Shown here piece by piece: positions 15,976 through 22,407 of a stretch of 22,507 bases of DNA. The notes below the pieces were generated by a model. It did no database searches, was not told the DNA's origin, and saw nothing but the letters and a program-made list of their open reading frames with translations. The stretch is from the NCBI GenBank assembly GCA_035968095.1, contig JAWQFW010000058.1:1-22507 (forward strand). Reading direction: 5' to 3'. A program made the position numbers and the translations under genes. The number at the start of each line of letters is the position of its first letter. Position 1 is the stretch's first letter. This stretch comes from IIICB1 sp035968095 (lineage in GTDB: Bacteria > Cyanobacteriota > Cyanobacteriia > Cyanobacteriales > SIO1D9).

Positions 15976-17148
15976 ATGCAAAATTCTCGCGATCCTTATG
16001 CTTGGATCGAGCGATCGCTAACTACCATTCACCAGGCTAACTGGTATCGCTCGGTAAAATCTCTGCACGGTCGTCCTGGGGCTGTGGTAAACTTGGCTGG
16101 ACGCTCAGTTATTAACTTTGCGAGTAACGATTATCTGGGATTGGCTGGCTGCGATCGCCTGATTCAAGCCGCAATTACCGCCACTGAAACTTACGGTACA
16201 GGTAGCACTGGTTCGCGTTTACTCAGTGGTCATCGAGATTTACACGCAGAATTAGAAGTGGCGATCGCGCAACTCAAACAAACCGAAGCCGCCCTCGTTT
16301 TTAGTTCCGGCTACCTCGCAAACTTAGGCACAATAACCGCTTTAGTCGGCAAACGCGATTTAATTCTTTCCGACCAATATAACCACTCTAGCCTCAAAAA
16401 CGGCGCTCGCCTCTCCCAAGCCCAAGTAGTCGATTATACCCACAACAACTTAGTCGATTTAACCCGCAAACTTGCACAACATCGCCCTCAATCTCGTCGC
16501 TGCCTCATTGTCACAGATAGTGTTTTCAGCATGGATGGCGACTTATGTCAACTACCAGAACTCTTAAAATTAGCCACAAAATTTGAAGCAATGCTTTTAA
16601 TCGACGAGGCACACGCCACCGGAGTCTTAGGAAAAACAGGTGCAGGTAGCGTCGAACACTTCAATTGTACCGGAAAGCAACTCATTCAAATCGGCACTTT
16701 AAGCAAAGCATTAGGCAGTCTCGGCGGTTACGTCGCCGGAAGTGCCAACTTAATCGATTATCTCAAAAATCGCGCCCCCAGTTGGATATATACCACCGGA
16801 CTATCCCCGGCTGACACCGCCGCAGCCCTAGCCGCAATTAAAATTATCCAACAAGAACCAGAACGGATCTCGCAACTGTGGGAAAACATTAATTATCTCC
16901 AACAATTATTAGCAGAAGTTAACTTATTAGCTTCCGAATCACCAATTTTGTGTCTTGAATTAGCAAATATTTCCCAAGCTTTAAACTTAGCCACAAAACT
17001 AATCGATGCCGGAATTTTCGCCCCCGCAATTCGTCCCCCCACAGTCTCCACCAGTCGCATTCGCATCTCAGTCATGGCGACTCACGAAACCACACACCTA
17101 GAAAAATTAGCAGCAGTTATTAATTCCTTTCTCGACACCTCGAACTAA
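15976..17148 (+). CDS. bioF: 8-amino-7-oxononanoate synthase (BioF)
   Basis: A 390-residue PLP enzyme of the alpha-oxoamine synthase family that condenses pimeloyl-ACP or pimeloyl-CoA with L-alanine, the first ring-forming step of biotin synthesis. Visible landmarks are FASNDYLGLAG (48-58 from ATG 15976), GTGSTGSRLLSGH for phosphate and substrate binding, and DEAHATGVLG for the PLP ring. The Schiff-base lysine is in GTLSKALGSLGGYVAGS (about residue 244). Length is typical. A TTG directly precedes the ATG, but ATG 15976 is preferred. Paralogues (glycine C-acetyltransferase, serine palmitoyltransferase) share this fold, yet the N-terminal WIERSLTTIHQANWYRSVK and the lack of other domains favour BioF. 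No other biotin gene is in the window. It follows the DUF1823 gene by 16 bp. Confidence 0.93.
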   Translation: MQNSRDPYAWIERSLTTIHQANWYRSVKSLHGRPGAVVNLAGRSVINFASNDYLGLAGCDRLIQAAITATETYGTGSTGSRLLSGHRDLHAELEVAIAQLKQTEAALVFSSGYLANLGTITALVGKRDLILSDQYNHSSLKNGARLSQAQVVDYTHNNLVDLTRKLAQHRPQSRRCLIVTDSVFSMDGDLCQLPELLKLATKFEAMLLIDEAHATGVLGKTGAGSVEHFNCTGKQLIQIGTLSKALGSLGGYVAGSANLIDYLKNRAPSWIYTTGLSPADTAAALAAIKIIQQEPERISQLWENINYLQQLLAEVNLLASESPILCLELANISQALNLATKLIDAGIFAPAIRPPTVSTSRIRISVMATHETTHLEKLAAVINSFLDTSN

Positions 17149-17331
17149 AGTTTCCCGATCTTGGTTGTCTCTTGTCGCTTTTAAATAAAGAATATTTAGC
17201 CTTTAATTTTCACTAAATTTTGAGTAAATTATTAATTTTTGCAACAATTTTCAGCAATTGACAAAAAAATTAAGTTCTGAACCGAAATACAGACAGGGAC
17301 GATCGATTTTGTCGTCTTTGTGTACTCAAAA

Positions 17332-17583
17332 ATGCTGCTAACCATGAGTTACTTAGCTGTTCCCGCAGAGATCGAAATTTTTCCCGAACCCCTTTTTGGC
17401 ATTGTGGAACAAAGGATAGAAGCACGTAAACTAGGAAAAGTCAAGTTTCTAGACATTTCTTGGCAAGCTTGCTTTTATGGGGACTTTGACGAAACAGAAG
17501 TCGGCTGCGATCGCGCGATCGCGATCGTGGGTGTAGTCGATGCTACCTTGCTAGTCGTGCCAATAAGTATATTTTCCGAGTAG
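17332..17583 (+). CDS. Small NfeD-like OB-fold protein (tentative)
   Basis: An 83-residue protein from ATG 17332; GTG 17320 and ATG 17344 are alternatives, and none has a clear ribosome-binding site. I do not recognise it with certainty. The C-terminal two thirds read as a small beta-barrel: FGIVEQRIEARKLGKVKFLD, then WQACFYGD, then GCDRAIAIVGVVDATLLVVP. The pattern G-V-x(n)-GKV-F-x-W-A, a loop, then V-x-V-V-x(3)-LLVVP resembles the C-terminal OB-fold of NfeD proteins, which also occurs as a solo domain in cyanobacteria. It has no membrane helix. Two HIP1 palindromes lie end to end in the coding sequence (17507-17522), which forces the residue run CDRAIAI. It stands alone between bioF and a structured leader. 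Confidence 0.6.
   Translation: MLLTMSYLAVPAEIEIFPEPLFGIVEQRIEARKLGKVKFLDISWQACFYGDFDETEVGCDRAIAIVGVVDATLLVVPISIFSE
17507..17522. repeat. Two adjacent HIP1 palindromes
   Basis: GCGATCGC occurs twice with no gap, and a third, one-mismatch copy (GCGATCGT, 17521-17528) overlaps the second. HIP1 is a highly over-represented octamer of many cyanobacteria, but head-to-tail copies inside a gene are unusual in this window. Confidence 0.9.
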
Positions 17584-17760
17584 AATAAAAAAATGAGCGC
17601 ACGATCTAGACAACTCGCTCCTTGTTTCTTCAACAAATATTTGCCAACTTCTCTTGATGAAGATTTTTTGGCTCAGAAACAAAACTTAAACCTTTGCGTC
17701 TCATTGCAACAGTTAACAAGAAAGTTTGTCGATCCCAGACACTAACTTATTACCAAACCA
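17584..17760. other. Intergenic segment after the NfeD-like gene
   Basis: No gene is seen. A short stem GAGCG (17595-17599) with CGCTC (17616-17620) follows the stop codon and precedes CTTGTTTCTT; it could be a poor terminator. The rest has no recognisable element until the structured segment beginning at 17761. Confidence 0.5.
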
Positions 17761-17843
17761 ATTTACTACAGAGCCACTTGAGTTACAAAAAGTATCAAGT
17801 TTCTAACTAACCTTTTAGTTATTTTACCAATCTTGTAGTAAAT
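17761..17843 (+). ncRNA. Candidate structured leader RNA (three-way junction)
   Basis: Three nested or adjacent perfect stems fit one fold. P1 is ATTTACTACA (17761-17770) with TGTAGTAAAT (17834-17843), 10 bp. P2 is ACTTGA plus TAC (17776-17786) with GTA plus TCAAGT (17792-17800), 9 bp with a two-base bulge and an AAAAA loop. P3 is TAACTAA (17804-17810) with TTAGTTA (17815-17821), 7 bp with a four-base loop. It ends 69 bases before the start of the 70-residue gene. It has no U-tract, so it is not a terminator. I do not recognise it as a known riboswitch. The strand is assumed from the downstream gene. Confidence 0.4.
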
Positions 17844-17912
17844 CAATCATTGTTCACCTAATGAGGTTCCGCAAAAATATAAAATTAAAATTTAGCGATC
17901 GGAGTGTAAGCA

Positions 17913-18125
17913 ATGCCATTAATTCGTGAAATAGTCAACCAAGCAATAACAACTGGTTATTTAAGCCTCGAAGCCGAAAAACAACTACGAGAATTACTCA
18001 CCAGCAAATACGACTTAGAAGACTTAAATGCCTTCATGAAATTACAGTTAGAAGTCATCAATGGAAAAGTGCGACAACAATCTCGCGAACTCTATTACGC
18101 ACAATACCAGACTCAAAGTGCCTAA
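17913..18125 (+). CDS. Conserved cyanobacterial small protein of unknown function (70 aa)
   Basis: A 70-residue, mostly helical, soluble protein with no domain name I can give. The text MPLIREIVNQAITTGYLSLE, then LRELLTSKYDLEDLNAFMKL and a C-terminal RQQSRELY resembles a small family I associate with cyanobacteria; the central YDLEDLNAFMKLQ is the most distinctive part. There is no signal peptide, membrane segment or cysteine. The start is well supported: GGAG lies eight bases before ATG 17913. It is preceded by a candidate structured RNA at 17761-17843 and followed after 71 bp by a Ser/Thr kinase in the same direction, so the two could share a transcript. A functional link to the kinase is only a guess from position. 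Confidence 0.8.
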   Translation: MPLIREIVNQAITTGYLSLEAEKQLRELLTSKYDLEDLNAFMKLQLEVINGKVRQQSRELYYAQYQTQSA

Positions 18126-18142
18126 TCCTTCCGGAAACCAAA

Positions 18143-18189
18143 CCTACCCACCAGAAAATAGAATCAAAGACTCAGCACGGTAGGGTAGG
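18143..18189 (+). promoter_or_regulatory. Stem that could mask the kinase ribosome-binding site
   Basis: CCTACCC (18143-18149) is complementary to GGGTAGG (18183-18189), and ACC (18150-18152) extends the pairing to GGT (18179-18181) with one bulged A. The right arm contains most of the AGGA Shine-Dalgarno (18187-18190) of the kinase gene. The loop is 26 bases. Confidence 0.4.
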
Positions 18190-18196
18190 AAGAACC

Positions 18197-20173
18197 TTGT
18201 TGAAGCATAAATTCAATTATCAACTTTTAGGAAAGTCCTTACACGGACGTTACCAAATCATTCAAGTGCTAAGTGGCGGAGCATTTGGACAGATTTATAT
18301 TGCCGAAGAAATTAATCGTCCCGAACAGCCTAAGTGCATTGTTAAACACTATCGACCGAGTAGTTATTATCCTAGTTTACTAAAAACCAGTAAACGTATA
18401 TTTGTTAACGAAGCAGATAACCTGAAAAAATTAGGAACTCACGCCCAAATTCCGCAACTGTTAGCTTGCTTTGAAGGCAACCAAGAATTTTTCTTGGTAC
18501 AAGAATATATTCCCGGAGACTCACTCGATAGTTGTTTTCCTCTCTCTCAGCATTCTGACAAAAGCTGGAATGCAGCACAAGTATTAGAAATGTTAGAGGA
18601 TGTACTTTCGGTATTAAAATTTGTTCACAGCCAAGGAATAATCCACTGCGATCTCAAGCCGAATAATATCATTAAACGAAGCTCTGATGGGAAATACGTG
18701 CTGATCGATTTTGGGGCAGCACAAACAATTCGTGAGGAAACAAACGAAGCCGAAATCATCGATAAACAACAGTTACAATCAATGGTGGCAGTAAGTCACC
18801 TTGGTTACATTGCCCCAGAGCAATTAGTAGGTAAACCTTATCCAAATAGTGATATTTATGCTCTAGGAATAATTGCTATTCAAGCTTTAACCGGATTAGA
18901 TCCAGCCAAATTAGAGCTAAACTTACAGACAGGTGAAATTAGCTGGGAACATATTTATCAAAAAGCTGGGGCAAATTTTCAGCTAAGTGATGAATTTGCT
19001 CAGATTCTCAGCAAAATGGTGAGTTACGATCGCCAACAGCGCTATCAATCAGCCACAGAGGTAATCGCAGCTTTAGCCACTGTGGAAGTCGCCGCAACTG
19101 CGGTAGTGGGAATTCCAGAATTAGCTGTGGTTGAGGAAACTAAATCCTCAGCGAGAAATGTCGTGGTGGATGCGGAAGCCATCTTTGAGCCTCTGCAAGC
19201 AGAATTAGCCCCAGAAAGGAAAAAAGCTGCTTCCGCGAAGCAAAAACCCAAAGTAGCTGCGGCAACTACATCGACGCGAAATTTAGCAGACTTAGCCGAA
19301 AATACAGTCAGACTGTTAGAGTCGAGTTTCTCCAACTTATCGAAATTACCGCCTTTACTTACAGGTATTGGTGTGGGGATTGCGGCAACTAACGCTTTAG
19401 CAATTGGTTTCGGAGTTAATTCGCTGTTAAATGCGGTGGCTGCCGATCCTGGGGCAGAAAGTTTATGGGAAGCAGAACAAGCCTTCGATCGCGGTAATAT
19501 TGAGGAAGCGATTCGTTTAGCAGAGTCGATTGCGCCAGAAAGTAGCGCTTATGAAGAATCGCAAACGGCGGTGAAGAAGTGGCAACAACAGTGGCAACTC
19601 GCTGAAGCCCAATTTCAAGCTACGGAAACAGCGTTTAAAGAGCAACGCTGGTTAGATGCGATCGCCTCCGGTAGAAAAATTCCCGAAATCGCTTTTTGGC
19701 AAGATCAAGCGACACCTTTAGTCGAGCAAGCTTTAGCCGAAGCGGAAACAGAAGCCGAAAAGTTATTGCAACAAGCTTTTACTCGCGCGGCGAAGAAAGA
19801 CTTTACGGCTGCTTTAGCTTATCTGAAACAAATTCCTCCAGAAACTACTGTCGGAGCCAAAGTACAGCAAAAACTGGGTGAATATCAACAAAAACAAGAA
19901 GTTAGGGCAAATTATTTGCTGCAACAAGCCTTCGATAGCGCGGCGAAAAGAGATTTCCAAGGTGCGATTAATTACCTGAAACAAATTCCTCCAGACACTC
20001 CCGCAGGAGCGATCGCGAAAGGGAAAACCCTCGAATATACCCAAAAACAACGCATTAAAGCGCAGGTTGAGAGTAACACAACCGAAGCAAAAACTCAAAC
20101 CAATGCTTCTCTTAGCCGTAGCGAAATTAACCCCGGAAACGAATTACAAGAAATTAGTGCGGCAATTGGGTAA
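18197..20173 (+). CDS. Serine/threonine protein kinase with C-terminal helical repeats
   Basis: A 658-residue Hanks-type kinase. The N-lobe has the Gly loop LSGGAFGQIY (25-34) and ATP-binding Lys50 (CIVKHYR). The catalytic loop is HCDLKPNN (150-157), with catalytic Asp152 and Cys in place of the usual Arg, so it is a non-RD kinase. DFG is at 171-173, and YIAPEQL plus SDIYALGII mark the C-lobe, which ends near 292. A Pro/Ala/Lys-rich linker follows, then one hydrophobic segment at 385-415, possibly a membrane anchor. Four helical repeats of about 45-50 residues follow from 424, the last two (524-568 and 574-618) almost identical (LLQQAF...AAKKDF...YLKQIPP). No ATG exists near the N-lobe; TTG 18197 or TTG 18200 follows AGGAAG. 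The 70-residue gene lies 71 bp upstream, and a strong terminator follows. Confidence 0.93.
   Translation: MLKHKFNYQLLGKSLHGRYQIIQVLSGGAFGQIYIAEEINRPEQPKCIVKHYRPSSYYPSLLKTSKRIFVNEADNLKKLGTHAQIPQLLACFEGNQEFFLVQEYIPGDSLDSCFPLSQHSDKSWNAAQVLEMLEDVLSVLKFVHSQGIIHCDLKPNNIIKRSSDGKYVLIDFGAAQTIREETNEAEIIDKQQLQSMVAVSHLGYIAPEQLVGKPYPNSDIYALGIIAIQALTGLDPAKLELNLQTGEISWEHIYQKAGANFQLSDEFAQILSKMVSYDRQQRYQSATEVIAALATVEVAATAVVGIPELAVVEETKSSARNVVVDAEAIFEPLQAELAPERKKAASAKQKPKVAAATTSTRNLADLAENTVRLLESSFSNLSKLPPLLTGIGVGIAATNALAIGFGVNSLLNAVAADPGAESLWEAEQAFDRGNIEEAIRLAESIAPESSAYEESQTAVKKWQQQWQLAEAQFQATETAFKEQRWLDAIASGRKIPEIAFWQDQATPLVEQALAEAETEAEKLLQQAFTRAAKKDFTAALAYLKQIPPETTVGAKVQQKLGEYQQKQEVRANYLLQQAFDSAAKRDFQGAINYLKQIPPDTPAGAIAKGKTLEYTQKQRIKAQVESNTTEAKTQTNASLSRSEINPGNELQEISAAIG
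19767..20051 (+). repeat. Imperfect 150-bp tandem repeat within the kinase gene
   Basis: Two successive 150-bp units encode the last two helical repeats. They share stretches such as CTGAAACAAATTCCTCCAGA (about 19825 and 19975) and CAACAAGC near their starts. Two older, diverged units precede them at the protein level. Confidence 0.7.
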
Positions 20174-20244
20174 AACCCAGCGCTGCAAGTGGCGATCGCG
20201 ACTCGTTAATTTCTTCCCGGCGAAAAAATGCGTTTACACTAAGA

Positions 20245-20271
20245 TAGCCTGCTCATGCAGGCTAATTTTTT
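20245..20271 (+). terminator. Strong rho-independent terminator of the kinase gene
   Basis: TAGCCTGC (20245-20252) pairs perfectly with GCAGGCTA (20257-20264) around a TCAT loop and is followed by ATTTTTT. It lies 72 bases after the kinase stop codon. Confidence 0.85.
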
Positions 20272-20339
20272 GCTTAATTTAGACAAATTTGTGAGCTTAC
20301 CACGAGCCAGAAAAACCTGTAACTCTTGCTCTAGCTAAA

Positions 20340-20417
20340 CTAATCCCATTTTTCTAAATCAATGCTATATGAAATTGGGATAATTTATCGCACAACCAAA
20401 ACAAATTGGGATTACTT
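20340..20417. repeat. Small repeat cluster based on AAATTGGGAT
   Basis: AAATTGGGAT occurs directly repeated near 20370 and 20404, and an inverted relative (TAATCCCATTTT) lies at about 20340. The group sits between the kinase terminator and the 3' end of the aminotransferase gene. The function is unclear. Confidence 0.3.
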
Positions 20418-20449
20418 CTTCAATCAATCTAGCTAGTAAATATCCAAGT

Positions 20450-21667
20450 TTATCTACATTGATCTAAAGTTAACAACTTTCCCAACACCTCAGCCAAATA
20501 CTGATACTGCTCAAAAGAATTATAAATTTGGACCGAAATTCGCAATACCTGTTGAGGAAAAGCCGGAAAAGGAATTACTGGGACTTCAATTTGAAACTGC
20601 TCCGATAAATCCTGTTGCAGAGGTAAAATTAACTCAGAGCGATCGCGTGTTTCCTGTGGTAAAGGCATAACTGCCATTGAAGCGATCGCCTTTTCGGGAG
20701 CAGGTGGCGTTATTCCTAGTTTCTCACACAATAACTTTCTTGCTCTCAAAGCTAACAAGCGATTGCGGCTCATTAACTCATCCCAGCCACCCGGAAGCAA
20801 ACCACCCATAAATTTTATCGCTTCTGGGACACAAAAATAAGCCGTCGCATCATTAGTACCCGTCCAATCAAATTCTAACTGCCAGCGAGACTTATCCGTC
20901 CGAGTAGAATTCGCACCATGACTAATCGTTAAAGGACGAATTTGGGCTTGTTTCTCCTTCTCCACATAGAGAAAACCCGCACCTTTCGGCGCACACAGCC
21001 ATTTATGACAATTTCCTGCATAGTAAGTTGCGCCGATTGCTGCTAAATTAAGAGGAACCATTCCCAAAGCATGAGCGCCATCAACTAAAGTCTCGACACC
21101 CCTAGCTTTTAACTCTCTCACTAACTGCTGAATCGGGAAAACCAAAGCTGTTTGACTGGTTACATGGTCGAGAAGTGCTAATTTAGTTCTGGGAGTAACT
21201 GCGGCTAAAACTGCTTCAACAATTTGCTCTAAATCATCGAGGGGAAAAGGAATCTTCGCGACAACAACCTTAGCCCCAGTGCGACTCGCAACAAAATTAA
21301 CTGCATTGCGACAAGCATTGTATTCGTGATTAGTTACCAATAACTCATCACCTGGGGAAAATTTTAGCGATCGCAGCACCGCATTGACTCCAGTTGTCGC
21401 ATTTTGCACAAAAACCAAATCACTAGCATCCGCACCCAAAAACGCCGCTAATTGCTCGCGAGAGCGATCCAAGTATCCCTCAAATTCGCGATCGATAAAA
21501 CGTACTGGTGCAGCTTCGAGGCGATCGCGTAACTGTTGCTGTAACTCCAAAACCGCTCTCGGTGTTGCCCCAAATGCCCCATGATTGAGATAAACTATCT
21601 TCGGGTCAAGCGACCAACATCCTTGCCATTCTGAACCAGAAACCAAAATAGCCGCTCCCAATTCCAA
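20450..21667 (-). CDS. Class-V PLP aminotransferase (isopenicillin-N-epimerase-like)
   Basis: A PLP-dependent fold-type I enzyme of about 400 residues in the NifS/CefD superfamily; the substrate is not determined. The N-terminus has the subgroup pattern WSLDPKIVYLNHGAFGATP, then VFVQNATTGVNAVLRSL and NHEYNACRNAV. LVDGAHALGMVPLNL carries the PLP-binding Asp196, and the Schiff-base lysine is in GNCHKWLCAPKGAGFLYV (Lys222). The HKWLCAPKG form fits isopenicillin-N-epimerase-like proteins better than cysteine desulfurases, and no active-site Cys loop is obvious. There is no ATG near the N-terminus. TTG 21667 directly follows an in-frame stop, with GGGGAG of the tRNA 3' end nine bases before it. 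TTG 21646 has GGGAG at 21655-21659 eight bases before it and is equally credible. tRNA-Asn and a strong promoter lie just upstream, so the two are probably co-transcribed. Confidence 0.9.
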   Translation of the reverse strand: MELGAAILVSGSEWQGCWSLDPKIVYLNHGAFGATPRAVLELQQQLRDRLEAAPVRFIDREFEGYLDRSREQLAAFLGADASDLVFVQNATTGVNAVLRSLKFSPGDELLVTNHEYNACRNAVNFVASRTGAKVVVAKIPFPLDDLEQIVEAVLAAVTPRTKLALLDHVTSQTALVFPIQQLVRELKARGVETLVDGAHALGMVPLNLAAIGATYYAGNCHKWLCAPKGAGFLYVEKEKQAQIRPLTISHGANSTRTDKSRWQLEFDWTGTNDATAYFCVPEAIKFMGGLLPGGWDELMSRNRLLALRARKLLCEKLGITPPAPEKAIASMAVMPLPQETRDRSELILPLQQDLSEQFQIEVPVIPFPAFPQQVLRISVQIYNSFEQYQYLAEVLGKLLTLDQCR

Positions 21668-21676
21668 TTAATTAAA

Positions 21677-21748
21677 CTCCCCAGGCAAGATTCGAACTTG
21701 CGACCAATCGGTTAACAGCCGACCGCTCTACCACTGAGCTACTGAGGA
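21677..21748 (-). tRNA. tRNA-Asn (anticodon GTT)
   Basis: A 72-nt cloverleaf on the minus strand. The acceptor TCCTCAG pairs with CTGGGGA, the D-stem is GCTC/GAGC with loop AGTGGTA, and the anticodon stem is GTCGG/CCGAT with loop CTGTTAA (anticodon GTT). The variable loop is TGGTC, and the T-stem GCAAG/CTTGC has loop TTCGAAT. The discriminator is G, and CCA is not encoded. The next gene starts nine bases after the 3' end. Confidence 0.97.
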
Positions 21749-21755
21749 AAGCTCG

Positions 21756-21772
21756 GTTGTGTTTTCCACAAC
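21756..21772 (-). promoter_or_regulatory. Hairpin in the tRNA-Asn leader
   Basis: GTTGTG (21756-21761) pairs with CACAAC (21767-21772) around a five-base loop. It fills the space between the expected transcription start near 21774 and the mature 5' end at 21748, and could guide or affect 5' processing. Confidence 0.4.
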
Positions 21773-21780
21773 AGTTTCCA

Positions 21781-21810
21781 ATTATAGACAAAGAAAATAA
21801 CTTTTGGCAA
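21781..21810 (-). promoter_or_regulatory. Sigma-70-type promoter of tRNA-Asn
   Basis: On the minus strand TTGCCA (21805-21810) and TATAAT (21781-21786) are separated by 18 bp. Transcription would begin near 21774, giving a leader of about 25 bases before the tRNA. This is the clearest promoter in the window. Confidence 0.7.
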
Positions 21811-21916
21811 GGGTTTAGCAAAATTTTTTTTTTGTATCGACTTTCCCAAAACTTTACAGATGCTAAAAACGACAGTTTAGGGCTATCTTAAAAAATAACG
21901 CATCAATTTTCCACCT

Positions 21917-22384
21917 ATGTTGACTCATCACCGTAGACCTGTATGTCTCTCTTGGCTCTCGACTGACCTGCCCATTTGCTCTACAATCGAGACTGCTGCT
22001 ACCCTTTATCAAAAAGATCGCGAACGATTTCACCTTCTGTTAAAAGACCCGCAATTTTCACCATCACTAGCACCAACAACGAAAACCGATAAACTAGGGT
22101 TGCTGTGGCTGGAACTTTCTCCTTACCGAGTGATTATGACCATGCAGGGAAATGCTAACTTAGGTTATCGTCACTTTTGGGAACCAGGTGTTTACGGAAT
22201 TAGCCGTTATTGGTTACACGGTATGGACGCAAAGGAGAATGGTTCGTTCCGTTTGCGAAATTATACTCGTAGCTTAAGTTTAGAGGGTCGTCCTTTACCG
22301 GAAAGTCTGCGGTTGGAATACGAATTATGGTCGGAAAAAGTGCGCGTAGGGCATTATGTTTTATATTTAGAGATTCATCATTAA
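21917..22384 (+). CDS. Conserved hypothetical protein, probably cyanobacterial
   Basis: A 155-residue soluble protein I cannot assign to a named family. It has a compact alpha/beta look with no signal peptide or membrane helix. Distinctive stretches are RPVCLSWLSTDLPICSTIET near the N-terminus, LAPTTKTDKLGLLWLELSPY, MTMQGNANLGYRHFWEPGVY, and a C-terminal RLEYELWSEKVRVGHYVLYL. The density of aromatic residues and the uninterrupted codon pattern, with cyanobacterial composition like its neighbours, argue that it is real. It starts at ATG 21917, with no strong ribosome-binding site. It is divergent from tRNA-Asn, and its promoter must lie in the 168-bp gap. The stop codon is followed at once by repeats. 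No function is suggested. Confidence 0.85.
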   Translation: MLTHHRRPVCLSWLSTDLPICSTIETAATLYQKDRERFHLLLKDPQFSPSLAPTTKTDKLGLLWLELSPYRVIMTMQGNANLGYRHFWEPGVYGISRYWLHGMDAKENGSFRLRNYTRSLSLEGRPLPESLRLEYELWSEKVRVGHYVLYLEIHH

Positions 22385-22406
22385 GGGGATTGGGGATTGG
22401 GGATTA
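22385..22406. repeat. GGGGATT heptamer tract
   Basis: Three GGGGATT-type units begin at the stop codon of the hypothetical gene and run straight into the 9-bp minisatellite. Confidence 0.75.
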
Positions 22407-22407
22407 G

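Noticed and set aside
20450..21667. Cysteine desulfurase (SufS/NifS) as the identity of the aminotransferase
   Set aside because: The lysine region reads GNCHKWLCAPKG and no typical active-site Cys loop is visible; this fits isopenicillin-N-epimerase-like proteins better.
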